From Sabethes cyaneus (Eukaryota > Arthropoda > Insecta > Diptera > Culicidae): DNA of 64,000 bases. The notes below the pieces were generated by a model. It did no database searches and had not been told where the DNA came from. It worked only from the letters and a program-made list of their open reading frames with translations. The DNA is taken from NCBI RefSeq assembly GCF_943734655.1, contig NC_071354.1, forward strand, positions 137,874,642 to 137,938,641, written 5' to 3'. Positions 10,511-23,156 of the stretch are shown here, in pieces (the first letter of the stretch is position 1; each line of letters begins with the position of its first letter). A program made the translations under genes and the position numbers.

Positions 10511-13500
10511 AAAAAAAAGAAAAAAACAAAGTCATGCGCAAATGTAAGTAATGGTAAATAGTACATACACACTTTATTATCGGAGGAATTTGCATAAGGC
10601 AAAATAATAAGTGTAGAGGTGAGGAACAACCAATTCATGAAACAAATATAAAAAGAAAATACAAAGAAATTATAGTAATCCTCTTATGAGTTTGTCGACT
10701 GTAAATACGTGTAGAAAGACGTTTTTGTTGCTAGAAACAGTTCAGGATCATTCTGATCGAGATAAAACAGTTTCTTTTTTGTGTTTGTACGTAACGTGGT
10801 TTCATTTAATCAAAATTTTGCGCTAACCTAAAAGTTAGATGAATGAAAATCAAATCCTATTTTTGAAAGAAGAAAAAATCGATCAAAACAATAATTTCAT
10901 TGTTCAAATTCTAACATTCTATCGAAAAAATGCGTAAGATGCAAAATTACCTACAGTTTGAAATATTCTCACGGATATAAAATTCGGTTCATAAAGATAT
11001 TGGATTGGATTATTGGATTATTTTACTGTCTCAATTTTTGCAAAGAATACTTTCATCGATTTATTGCAAAATGTATCACGGAAACACACATGCAGAGAAA
11101 AAAAGAATTAAGCTAAGTAATTAATTATTAGAGTTATTATTATTCTATTATAATTATTATACACGAAAAGGCAACAAAACCAATTTTATTAAAAATATTT
11201 ATGATGAAAACAGAAACCGGCTAGTTTTGCTTTTTATTTTCAATGCTTCAAGTTGAAAAAAAAACCGTAAGCAGTAAAGAGAATGCCTTTTAAAAGTTTT
11301 CCATCTGTGATGCATGCTCCGCCTGGTGGTATTGGTTTTAACGATGGCGGTAATAGATTTTCCTCCTTTTTTAGTACTTCATTTTCTTCACACAATTCGC
11401 AAAATAGCCCCAAACTGAGACACCAACACCAGCGAACCATCAGGTCGGGAGAGTAGCGACCAGAGAGCAATTGAGTGGATCCGAGATGTAGGTACCTGTC
11501 GTTTTCACCCAGTTCCGCCGCCGTCCGTCGTCGTCGTCGTTATTCGCTCGCCCGGTGACTGTTACGCGACTGGATGCTGTATATTTGTATCCTGTCATCC
11601 GACTCCTCGCATCTCTCACAATCGAGCGATACAAGGCTTCCGGTACGTTGGAAGCTTACACTTTTGGGGCATTGTACAATGGGGGTAGCCATGGAAACCG
11701 TGACGCGTTTTCCCGTGCATCCGAACAGCAACACATGGCCATCTTTGTGTGTGAGCGCGCGAATGTGTTCTTACAGCGCACCGTCGGTCGGTGGTTTGGA
11801 TTTATGGCGACTGGCGGCTGTCGCGGTGTCAAGAAGCTTCCTAACGAAATGTGCGTGCCGGTTCGGTATTGGTGTAGTATGAAGTGACACTAGCGTTTGT
11901 CATTGTCATCGCGAGGCACACCGCAAGTGTCATCAGCTCCCCGCAAGTCGGTAGTGTCATCATTGCGAGCCGTGATGCTATCCAGGAAACACTGTCGCCA
12001 TTTTAATGATGATGGAGAAGCTTTTTGTTCACTGTGTGCCCACTCTACTACGCTGTACTGAACCTGACTGGACCGGCTGGTAGGTAAATCGAAGGTTTTT
12101 AGAAAAGTCGATGCTAGTTGATAGTATGAACTATGAAGTATGATTGTATTGATGGTAAGTATAAATGGAGCATTCGATTTGGAATTGATTTGTACGACTC
12201 CATAGCGTTGTTGGTTTTAATTTTATCAAAATTGAAATAGCTTGCTGGAACAGAGGTTCTGTTCTTAATCTTGTTCGTAGTCAAAAATATATCTTACATA
12301 CCTATATATGATTTATTATAGTTCAATAGATATTGTTTCATATCCAGTATAATATGGGCTCAATTCAAATGAAGAGTTTGAAATTCTGATCCCTTTGTTT
12401 CCACGCACTTATGGAATATGTCATAAGTGTTTTTGTTGCAATAACACTGCGCTATGCATACAAGCTATAAGCACCTTGTTTTGTCCGTAAAAAAGACCAG
12501 ACCCCTGATAGGACGTCATGTTTTCGTAGTAAGAGTCTCTACACGCTCCCTAAACGCCATACATAGGCCTAAATTGACTAAACAAGTTTAGTCAAATGCG
12601 TATATTGTGGTTGTTTTTCATAAACTGCGTTTTTCGGCAGGCAGAGAAGAATGTGAATGGTTGGTATCTGATGCATATGCACCACTTTTATTGACGTATA
12701 TTGTTTCGGCGCTATATTTAAGCGGACATAACTTTAATCAATGAATTTTAAACAGTTCCTTTTAAATCTGGAGCTAAAATCGATGTCGCAAAGACCAAGT
12801 TTTTTTAAAGCATCAAAGCAGATTTATACGTAACTTTTGATTTGGGCTTCTCATTTTAGAGTTATTTTTGAGTTATTTTTAATTACATGTTCGTACAAGT
12901 TCGAACAACAAGTTCGTATGGGGCTTACCAATGGGATGATACAATTAACAGCATTAACAGCATTAACAGCTCACGACATCAATGTTAGATGTCAAATCAT
13001 TGACATCTAAATTTGTCATAATTTAGAATAGGATTGCTATCTCATTATGAATAGTTTCACATAAACACTATGGGCTGTATGAATAAAACAGTTTGCTTTG
13101 CTTTTATCGTGTAAATCTTATGGGAGAAGTAAAATTCTTTTATTCATACGGCCTAATGTTTGGAAATTGTTTATACATTATATGAAAATTTGAGAAGTTG
13201 AAAGAGCGTTTCGTTTAAAATACGATCATCATGGATTACCAATTGATAATTGATAAGCTTGAAAGATTTTCTTTACACGACTTCGCGATTTTTTCCAAGT
13301 AATAATGAAACTGATGGCGCGTACCTTTTTCCAACAAGATGGTCATCATGGCTCACTGCCGCCGCTACATTGAACTTATTCATGGAAATTTCGGTGAATT
13401 AAGTTTTTAGTGTTTTGAGTAAGTTTTTTGAAATGAACCTTATATTCGGCCACCAAGATCGTCCAATCTGATATTATTTGAATATTTTTTGTAACGTTAT

Positions 13501-14635
13501 GGTACATCTGAAGTGTACGCCAATAGTGCTCCGTTTGAAGCCCCAATTCAAGACCTTGAAAATAACTTTTGGACTACTATAGCGGTCATACCACTATAAA
13601 TCTGTTTTTGAATAAGTGTAAGTTAGAATATGCATTTTTTTCTTGTGTGGACTCATCACTGCGACCAGTACATTAGATCTATTGTGATATCGCCCGGGTG
13701 TTTGCTGTAATCTGCACTGCATTTCTTTTTATTATTATCGCTGTTGGGTAAACGTAATACTTAGTAATCCAATAAATTTTTGTGCGTGCTTGTCTGCATT
13801 GGGTTTGCCATACCTTCAATGCTTGCTCTACTTTACCCACATGGTTCCTCATGACATTACTATCCCCAATTATAACCATTCCTGGCACGGCTGACCAGTG
13901 CATTAAACTTCACGAGTGACTTTTTCTAGTGTCAAGAGTTCGCGTTATTTCAAAAACCTTTTATGACGTGTAAACCGTGTTATTTAAAAAATCGTTGAAA
14001 TAAACCGTGTAACAAGGGCTTGAGTTTATGTAACTTAGTTTGGTAATAAATTATAAATCTAATCATAGTAAATTAAAGGTTACCTTACTCTACAACAATT
14101 AAAAAGTCAATAAATGGAAAAATTTAAAGCAGCCGAAACGCTGCACACAGTAATCGAATAGCGATGATTTGAGTAATATCTTATTTGAACCTGGAATGGC
14201 ACAATTTACAGTTATTTTTTCCGATCTTATTAGGCGCGCATGACACAGCGAATGAAAACATCAACGTCGTTTTGCTCGAAATCTGATTTTTAAAGACCGT
14301 ACCATAAATATTTCAAGAATACAATCAACTCGCTTACTTTTTTCTCATACAATTGAAGCCTATTGAACCAACAAAAGGGCGAATATCACAAGCGTAAACA
14401 AACCGGGCGAGAGTTGATTTGCCTATGCTGGTCGAGCAAAAAACAGCTCTTACTCGTTTTGTTTACATTTGTAACATTCGTCTTTTTGTTAATTTAATCC
14501 AGAATTTTCTACCGCTTGGCCCACCATTTTTCCTATATTACAAGTTTTGTATTTTTTAAAGAAGGTTAACTTATAAAGAAAAACCTAGTTTCATGTTCAA
14601 ATGTCTACCATTTACTAAGCGTGATGGATCAAACA
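10511..14635. other. Gene-free stretch downstream of vvl
   Basis: There is no supported gene. A GC-richer island at about 11400-12070 has overlapping open frames on both strands but no recognisable domain, and may be regulatory. A segment at about 13640-13700 recurs inverted at about 35350-35410 and is therefore repeat-derived. Confidence 0.4.
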
Positions 14636-14636
14636 T

Positions 14637-14872
14637 ACTCTAAAAAATCGACACGTGACATCTACGTGAAAAATCATGTTAACTTCTGTACAGTAATTTA
14701 CATGGACTTTAGTTGCTAGTTAATGGGAAAGTTGATCAAATTAGCTGGGATCGCACGTAAACTGGTTAGTATGGGTGTAAGCTATTAATAATTCACGTGA
14801 ACGTTACATGACAATTGTGGTAGATTAGTACTGTTTACACGTAAATTTGACGTACTGATTTTTTTGAGTGCA
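14637..14872. mobile_element. Small TIR element (MITE)
   Basis: The left end reads ACTCTAAAAAATCGACACG and the reverse complement of the right end reads GCACTCAAAAAAATCAGTACG, an imperfect TIR. The interior, rich in ACGTGAA-type motifs, encodes nothing. The superfamily is not assigned because no clean target duplication is visible. Confidence 0.5.
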
Positions 14873-15139
14873 GGATATGATTTAATATAGGGTAAAGAAC
14901 CGATTAATCAGGGGTTGTTAATATTTATTAGATGAAAAAAATGAGCCTAAAATGCAGCACAGAGGGATTTAGATTTTGGCATGCCTCGATTTTGGTACGA
15001 ACCGATTTTGGCAACAAAAGTATTCGTTTTTGGCAACACAAAATATCTTCCATTTATCTACCATCATCTATCGCATACATGTTCTAAATGACAAAACATT
15101 ATGCCCTCAGTGCATTCAAGTAAAAAAAAAAAGTTTATA

Positions 15140-15297
15140 CACTGAAGTCGCATTTTACGCGTTTTTTTGTGCGGTGTTTTTACGCGACTATTTTTACGCG
15201 AATTTCGGAATTTACACGGTTTTTTACGCGAATTTCGGAATTTACGCGGTTTTGATTTACGCGGGACGTATCCTTCGCGTAAAAAGTGACTTGAGTG
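15140..15297. mobile_element. 158-bp TA-flanked MITE with CGCGTAAA sub-terminal repeats
   Basis: The left end is CACTGAAGTCGCATTTTACG and the reverse complement of the right end is CACTCAAGTCACTTTTTACG. TA flanks both sides (15138-15139, 15298-15299). The interior repeats TTTACGCGAATTTCGGAA. The same ends bound the unit at 58286-60611. Open frames through it are chance. Confidence 0.85.
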
Positions 15298-16810
15298 TAG
15301 TTATAGAATGTTTCGAAAGATATTTTTGTTGCCATAGGATTACGTCTTACCGCAGGGTGACAAAAATTTACTTGCATCGCCTGGACCGCTCACGCAGTGC
15401 TTTTGGAACATAAAATGATTGTAATCGTAGGAAAATCATTGATTACTGATATTCGGTCAATTTCTAACGCATTTATATTCAATTTTTTCATATCAAAAAA
15501 GGGTCTCGATATTGACACGGTTTTGACTTTGGCAACATAGGCGATATGCATTTGTTGCCAAATTCGATATTCTACTGTACTATGAACATGTTTTCAAAAT
15601 ATTTTGATAAGTACATCATCTTGAATCATATATCAACTATATCATATCAACTAGAGAGGTAATTCGTACAAACACAGTTTACTATGTTTTCGACAACAAA
15701 TATGACGAATTAAAAATTGTTGTCAAAAAACTTGCATTTTTTCAGCTGCTGAAGAAAATCGCCACCTTGCCACTTTGAGCACTGATTACAGCATTTCTAA
15801 ACGTCAAGCGCTTAATTTTCACTTAATTTTATCATATTGTAACCATATTGCATCACATCAGTGAAATTCAGGACTGCTTAAGGAAGCACATTAGTGATTA
15901 AAATGTGTTTCGGCTGATTATAATTAGTTCCAGCGCCTTAATTTTCAAAGTAAAAAATCAGAAGTTTAGCGTAATAATGGTGATTTTCAGTGGTAACAGT
16001 TTCAAGAACTAAAATTAACAAGAAGATTGGTATGCTTGTTTTCCCCACTTAGCCAATTGATCGCTTGTAATAAGGTAAAACAATTAATAATCCGCTTAGA
16101 CTTGTTAAAATAGGTTCCCAACCTTAGGCTATTTTAGGATTTTTGAATTCAGGTAAACCTCCGAGCAACAATTCATGGTTTTCATAGATTTGAATGGTCA
16201 ACTTCAAAGAGCTGTAGGGAAGGCGAAGGAGGAAGTGTTTCCTATAAGAAAAGATAGTTTTTAATATTAGGTCAAAATAAGGTGTTTGTAAGGCGAAAAC
16301 CCTGAACCACTTCGTACCTTCACGTTATCACGAAAAAATATGGTAAAAAAATGTCATCCTAAGCTACCGCTACTCGCATAACAGTCTCATTTTTCACGGA
16401 GTTTCTTATACAAATGGGACCGGTTTGCGAGTAGCGGCTGTAAAGTTTTATGTTAAACTTTTTATTTTGAGTGTACTATTGTCGAGAAATTGCAAAGCAA
16501 AGTAAGGCCTAGGTGTTACATTGCGTTTTCGAAACTTAACCTTCGACAAACTTAGTAGCCACCTTATTTATTTATGTATCCATGTCCGCCGGTTCGGCAG
16601 AACAAAGGGATGAAATCAAAGATCTCCACTACCGACGGTCACCCGCCATGGCTTTTACCACCTTTAAGAGTACAATATGTACAATTGCGGAACTAGTGTA
16701 GCTGACATTCGAACATAAGACGATTGGATTGTCAGGCCATGGTCGTCCCTTGAGGCTTATTGGGAGGTTTGAGATATGCGATTAATAAAAGCAGTGGTAA
16801 ACTGTTTATG
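15298..16810. other. Gene-free AT-rich stretch
   Basis: There is no supported gene. A short inverted pair built on GCTACCGCTACTCGC lies at about 16362-16432. A repeat-derived block at about 16555-16765 begins with TTATTTATTTATG, compatible with the 3' tail of a minus-strand CR1-like element, but no RT motif adjoins it. Confidence 0.35.
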
Positions 16811-16811
16811 G

Positions 16812-16846
16812 GTCATTCCACACGAAGTGTCCGAGCCTTCAAGCAA
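16812..16846. repeat. Solo terminus of the TTAT-targeting foldback family
   Basis: GGGTCATTCCACACGAAGTG, preceded by TTAT, matches both ends of the foldback element at 52243-53769, also abutting TTAT. The opposite end is not seen nearby, so this is a truncated copy. Confidence 0.6.
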
Positions 16847-17057
16847 GAGTAATCGGATTTGGCGGAAATTTTGCTATAAAACCACAATTACACTATTAAT
16901 AAAGCAAATTTACTTTGGTTGCTTATATTACCGCGATAAAACTAGTTGGAGGCATCATGTCTCTTATAAACTTACCATAAGTGTGGAGTAGCAATACAAA
17001 ATAGCATGTCAATTAAAATTGATCTTATCTTATTTATAGAGCTATTAAAACGGTAAC

Positions 17058-17336
17058 CAGGGATGCCACATATAATTCTGTGTTTTTTGTTGGAAAAATC
17101 TGGCCATCTGTACAGCGAGGAGAAATATCTGTCCAATGCAAAGCAATGAGAATGAAAGAGACGGAGTTAGTCATTTTACTATTTCCGTCTTTTTCACACT
17201 TACTGTAAAAGTTCAAAAAGCTGTTTAATTTGTGAAATTGGCGAATATCTGTATTCTGTGATATACAGATTCTGTACAAGCGATTTCTTTCGAATATCTG
17301 TTAAACACAGAATAATCTGTGTATGTGGCAACCCTG
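17058..17336. mobile_element. 279-bp MITE with CAGGG(A/T)TGCCACAT ends
   Basis: The left end is CAGGGATGCCACATATA and the reverse complement of the right end is CAGGGTTGCCACATACA. The arms continue with shared TTCTGTG and ATATCTGT words. The ends resemble hAT-type termini, but I see no 8-bp duplication. There is no coding capacity. Confidence 0.65.
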
Positions 17337-18172
17337 ACGAAAAAGATTTATTGTTGCTATTATGAAGAATACTAAAGTTCAACACCAAAATCATTTTTTA
17401 TGCGAGGCCATATTACCATTTTCCAGTATTTTGTTCTAGCTCACAAACAAAAATTCATCAAAGCAAAGTGTTTTGCAGAAAGAAAACTATTATCAATCAG
17501 CTTTCCTGACACAGAAAGCAACTAAAATGATTTTGCTGATATGCACGATAAAATTTAATGCGCATATGCTCCAAACGAACTAAAATTGCTCAAAATTGTT
17601 TAATTATTTTATGGGATATTTTATTATGGTTGCTATAAACCAATTCGATCATAATGATCTGATAGTAAAACTATAACTATTCTGCTCACGGATGTATTTT
17701 CAAGTTGACAAAGCTGGTGAACTGATTTAGCGTTTACCAGAGCGAAAAGCAAAAACTTAATTAAATTTTGCCGGTGACTGTCAAACAGCGAAAGTTTAAT
17801 TGGTTTTATTGCTACTTTTAGCAGAGCGCGATACCACTACTTGAGGTTATAAGCTAATTCTTATAGAGGTTATGAAAACCTTCTGAGGAGTGGGCTACTT
17901 GGTCAGACGGCAGTTTTATAGCGGTTATCAGAAAGTTCTGGTGGAGCTCATAGGTTTACTTTCGTTTTTATCGGTTAATAAAACTTAGAATTATTACTTG
18001 GGAGAGCTAATATACAGCAACGTGCAATAAAAAATTACCTGAAAGCGTTTAACATTACAAGAAGCCTTGAGGATCAAAAACTTTTACAATCTCAGCTCAA
18101 TTTTTTTTTTCCTGTTTGGTGCTGGATTGAACAGTTCAACATCTAATTTACAGTCACAAAGTAAACTGACAT

Positions 18173-18265
18173 ACAGGAATACCTCGATATAAGACAACCT
18201 CATTATAAAACAACCTCTATATAAGACAATTCGATATGAGACAATTTTTACCTCGATATAAGACA
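18173..18265. repeat. Degenerate 17-bp tandem CCTCGATATAAGACAA, possible pogo-like end
   Basis: About five variants of ACCTCGATATAAGACAA follow one another. The block begins TACAGGAATACCTCGA, resembling the TA-flanked CAGN(T/G)A-ACCTCG ends of pogo/Tigger-type elements. No opposite TIR was found nearby, so the element assignment is tentative. Confidence 0.4.
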
Positions 18266-18304
18266 AATCCCTTTGACATAGCTGGTAGCGGTAATAGAGC
18301 TGAT

Positions 18305-18412
18305 ATTCCATTCCAAAATCGGTAACATTTTCAAATTTTGCTTTGCTGAGACGATACTGTCAAATGAATCAAAATCGAGTAAAAGTGATCAACATATCTC
18401 TGCTTATAGGTT
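18305..18412. repeat. Diverged copy of the inverted arm found at 23.2 and 24.7 kb
   Basis: The stretch includes CTGTCAAATGAATCAAAATC preceded by GCTGAGACGATA, as in the right arm of the 23157-24817 insert. It stands alone here. Confidence 0.5.
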
Positions 18413-18785
18413 TTCCGATTCCCATCCGCATGCATGGCGCTGGTTTTTACTTTCATTTCTTTTGGTTTTTTTTAGCTTCTGAAAAAATGTCATTACGTGG
18501 TGTTTCAATAAATGATGTAAATATAATATTAAAAAAGTAAGCTATTGATAAAGTAAATTAACTAACGCTTACAAATATTTACGTGCTCCAGGAGAAAAAA
18601 TGTTATTATTGCATACGGTACATTCTTGGAAGACTATTTCTTAAATAAAGATGAGGAAAAAGATGATAATTGTTGAATTGAATGAAAAAAAATCTCTGTT
18701 TTTTCGGGGCTTTTTCTGAGTACCAAGTGCAATATTGTTTGTATCACCTTTTTTGGCTGCATTCAAAATACATTCTATTATAGAA

Positions 18786-20316
18786 TGGGGCTGTCTAACC
18801 GGTAGTACCGGTAGTACCGAAACCGGTAATACCGGCCAATTTTTGGATACCGAAATACCGGTTTTGGAAAGGCAAAAAACCGGTATTTCCGGTATTTTCT
18901 AATCTGCTTGTTTTTTCCAACACCTTATTCGAATAAGAACTAAATTTGATAAAAGATTATAAAACTCTTAGAAAAACAACTTGATGTTAATGCCGACGAG
19001 ATTCTTCGACTACTAACAAAGAAGAGAGTGAAATTATGGGTCATATAATTATAACTCTTGAAACCGCTTAAAGCATAGTAGCGTAACATTGCTGTAAAAA
19101 TGTTTCATTGTATGAGCCAGACGTCGCGTTTCAATTTATTTTTGAACAATTTGATATTCAAAAGCCACCAAATTATTCGAAGGCCTCAAATAACAAATTT
19201 AGGAAACAAGATCAGGGACTAGAAATGTCACTTACAATAGTAAATTGTTATTCAACAATAAAGTAATGAAGCTTCAGTTTCAACAGAAGCAGCGCCGCTT
19301 CGTTTCAAAATTGGCTTCAAACAGCGTCATTGAAAGGATTTTCATTTCATCATGACGACCGGTTTTAAGGCTGCATTTGAATTTCTCTATCATATATTCA
19401 GAAAATGGTCAGCCTAGACTTTGAATGCAATTGAATTGATTTTGAGTAACATTTCCTACAATTTACCGCATATTATGATTAATCTACTCAACATCGACAA
19501 TTCGTGGCTGACTGTCAATCGTCGTCATTTGACACAGTCAGTAGCTTCAGCTGAAGCTTGCTTGAAACGTTCTGTTCAACAAATGAAACGAGTCGCTTCA
19601 TGTATGAAGCGAAGGTAAGGGAAAGTTAGCTTCATTTATTTGTTTCGACGATGCCGGGCTTTGATCAGAATACGGGAATCTTTGCGCTTTGTGAGCATTT
19701 TTGCCATCAAAGGATCTACCAGGAAAGAATTTGGAATATTTTTCAAGCCTTTCGAGTGATACATTAATCCCACTATCTTCGAATAGTGGAATTGTTAATA
19801 GAGAAGAGAAGGTATTTGTGAACGATGATGAAGAGGATGACCTTATGCAGGAGTTTCGGTTTGGGGAAGGAGTAAAAATTGTTGAGAGGCTGTAGGAGAC
19901 CGGGGCATTAATTATGCTGGAAGCTACAAAGCAAGATATTTTGTAAATAATTAAAGGCGGGTTTCCCTGCTATAAATTTGAAGAAATGAAAGAAAAATGC
20001 CTGATGTGCTTAGAGCCGTTCGCCAGACATCGATGAAAGCAGAAGTTTTTTCAATTGTTGGAAGTGTTGGCCAATGAATTCGTTCTAGTAAGGGAATTAA
20101 ATCACTAAGAGTATTATATCTACTTAAATTCTACTTTGCTAAGCAACAATACTGAAGCTAAAGTTTCAAAATGAAAAGATATACTGAAAAACAACAACAT
20201 TTCTATTGATTTCGAATAATCTGCCAATACCGGTATTTTACCGGTATTACCGGTATTTTCTACGCCAATACTGAAATACCGGTTTTCACCAAAAGCGCCC
20301 AATACCGACAGCCCTA
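18786..20316 (+). mobile_element. Degenerate hAT element with CCGGTA-rich ends
   Basis: The left end is TGGGGCTGTC and the reverse complement of the right end is TAGGGCTGTC. Next to each lie tandem CCGGTATTACCGGTA-like motifs. The interior holds a decayed reading of the hAT C-terminal dimerisation region near 19990-20145, reading VLRAVRQTSMKAEVFSIVG and, across a stop, LRVLYLLKFYFAKQQY. That layout fits family members in which the domain ends in a KFYF or KYYF-like motif. Multiple stops make it inactive. The 8-bp target duplication is not clean. Confidence 0.65.
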
Positions 20317-22665
20317 ATTCTATATGACTTTCGTTGAAAAATCCTGCCTTTATTAGCCTAACTCAACTCGAAGTGACAATCCGTTTGCTACTTGGTGTGA
20401 TATTTTATCTCCAGACAGAAACTGCCATATCGGAGGTCGTTCACTTTGTTTCGAACTAAGCCGAACTTTTGATGGGCCATCCTCATGCACGAATTGGATG
20501 ACGCCAACTTTCGTTCAACTTCTTACTCGAGTAGTGCGAAGTGCGAACTAAGGAGGTAAATAAAGACAGTCATGAACTTGTGGGATGAGATTTTAAAGTT
20601 GTGATTAAGATGTTCCGGCTGCTAGCGTGACGGTTTAATAAAAACGAAATAAAAATACAATTTTTGGATGCGGAGATTTCTTGGTGACATCGTTATGTTT
20701 AAGCGAAAGGCCAAAGAAATATATTGACAAGGTAGGTATTTAAAGCCAAATTCGTTAATCGAGTTGAAAAACATAAAGCATAAACCCCATACCGCTGTGC
20801 GCTCATTACCGCTTTTTATCGGAAAATGTTTGTAATTTATCAGATAATTATTCAGCTTCAATTTTGCCGCTCCCTTCCCGCTGCAATACCGAAACCGACA
20901 ATGTTCGTCAATCACTTAATGAATAAATGATCGTCTCAATTATCTTAAAGCCGGCCCGATTGCCATACTGGAATTAGTCTAATTATCCGCGGCGCAACGC
21001 GAGCGAGGTGGCGATGATCCACGGGGTAATTCTCTTTAAACTGCCGGTAGCAGCTGAACGTGGCGCGGCAATTTTCCGTGTGAGCCGATAATAATTGACA
21101 AACGTGGATAATTTGCGTTCGTTGTTAGGACCGAAACTATATGCCTACGAACTATACCTACGACGTGTGCACTAGTTGAGAATGTTGATCGGTAGAAATA
21201 CCATACCTAACAACAAATCGCTGCAATTGACGACGTTTTGAAATTCTCAGACTGATAGAGCTGTTTTCCATCTGTTGTAAGCAAATTTGATAAGGAACCG
21301 AATTTTCTCTTATGATGGAAAATGGCAGATGGGAATATTTTAATTCTAGAAATTAGTCAAAATAAGCTCGTGAAAAAAAACTATGACTTATGCGCTGCAT
21401 GGATTGTTTTTGGTGAATCCAAAATGGTTTGTATTTCAATGGTTTGTATTGGTAAATATAAAGTAGAACACGATTTTTTTTATTAATTGTTTTTTATAAC
21501 TGCTAAAGTCGAAACAAAACATTTTTTATCCATGCTCAAGAAAAACTACGGTAGTATCCGACGAAACAGCAGCTCGCCAACTGTAGCTAGAACAAAAATA
21601 ATTTAGATGATAAAGTCGAACTAAAAGCGATAGGCTGAAGGTTTGAGAAAAGGCGAAGAAAAACTTAAGTGGACATCACGTCAATTATATCTTCTTCCCG
21701 CTTCGTTGTCTTCCACCGCACCGTGACCATCTTATTGGGCAGGCAAGCATTTGAGTGCCTTCATCAGCGACACTCTATATTCCGACCGGTGCGCTTCGGC
21801 ACCGGCTTTAATCGGACTCCGGAGCCGGGCGGGTGTACAAGCGCGCACGTTAGAAGCAGGAATTTTGGAGACCAGAGCACTGTTAAAATGGGATGCCCCA
21901 AACAATTAACTATCGAGTCCGAACCGGACTGACGAGCAGCAATGAAAAGTAAAGTTTGTTAGCTAGACAGGTTAAGCCGACCGACCGACCGGCCGACTGC
22001 GTTGCAGCCCTTCTGCTGTTCATGTCTATTAACACTAAATCCGAACGGGCGGCCGGTGAAAGGGGTTCCTCGAGAATGCCAAAATCAGTTAAGCGAAAAT
22101 CTTCCTCCAGTAAGCCAAGAGAAGCTTGATAGCCGTAACGAATGTCGAATTTTATTGTGGTTAAAGGCAAAACGTATAAAGCTGATTTAATTGGTAATTA
22201 ATTCATTTACTGTTGTTTTAGTACGAATGGTTAGGTCAATATAGTTTTATTGGGGAGGTTCGATAAGGATGATCAGAGATAACAATCGCGAACAGTGTAA
22301 AATCTCTAAAATACGTTGTAGACATGGTAAATACCGACGGATTGACCTAGGTCGGTTTGGGCCCTAATCTCCCAAGTGAATTTTAAAATTCAAGATCTAA
22401 TTTGAAATCAACTGAAAATGTAAATGTTATAGAGCAGTGATTGAGTACGGAAAATTTCACATTTTTCATGCATCTACACTTTCGTTTGCAATTAAACTTT
22501 TTCTTCTTGTTTTAATTCGTCATTATGGTGTTGAATTTTTAGTCAGTGCTGATCAAGTGTGCAGCTCTGAGTTGCTGAGTTCGCTCATTTGACTTCGCCG
22601 CCATAGTTAATTGTAACCGAAATTTGATATAGTTATGTAAGGGACTGTTATAGAGCTTCTTATTA
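20317..22665. other. Gene-free stretch with GC-richer islands
   Basis: Islands at about 20940-21130 and 21690-22120 are GC-richer than their surroundings, contain TAATTA or TAATTATCC homeodomain-type words, and show no recognisable protein. They could be enhancers or old repeat fragments. No gene is supported. Confidence 0.35.
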
Positions 22666-23156
22666 TCTACAATAGAGCCGTACAGGGCCACCGGAAGGAG
22701 CTGAAATTCGTCGTCTCCCTTTTTGGCTTACATCGTTGGTATATGTGTACGAGTGTACCAAGGTATATAAATTCCTCAACTACTTCATATCGTTCTCTAT
22801 CCAGTTCCACCTCGGCACCAACACCGTTTGAACTTCCACGTTCCCTACCAGCAACCATATACTTCGTTTTGGCGGTGTTAATGGTAAATCCCAATCTCGC
22901 TGCTTCCCGTTTGAACGGTCCAAAGGCCTCTTCCTCTGCTCTTTCTGCTCTACGGTTGATTGAATTGTACGCCGCCTTAAAGTCCACAAACAGTTGATGA
23001 GTCTGCAAGTTTTATTCCCGGAGCTTGTCTAGTAACAGACACAGGATCAACATCTGATCCGTTGTGGAGTGATTCTCACGAAAACCAACTTGGTACTCGC
23101 CAACGAAGGACTCTGCTAACGGTCCCAGTATATAAAGCAGGTTACGGGAAAGCACC

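Noticed and set aside
11555..11887. 110-codon ORF in a GC-richer island
   Set aside because: Equally long frames on both strands, no recognisable domain, no splice or promoter context.
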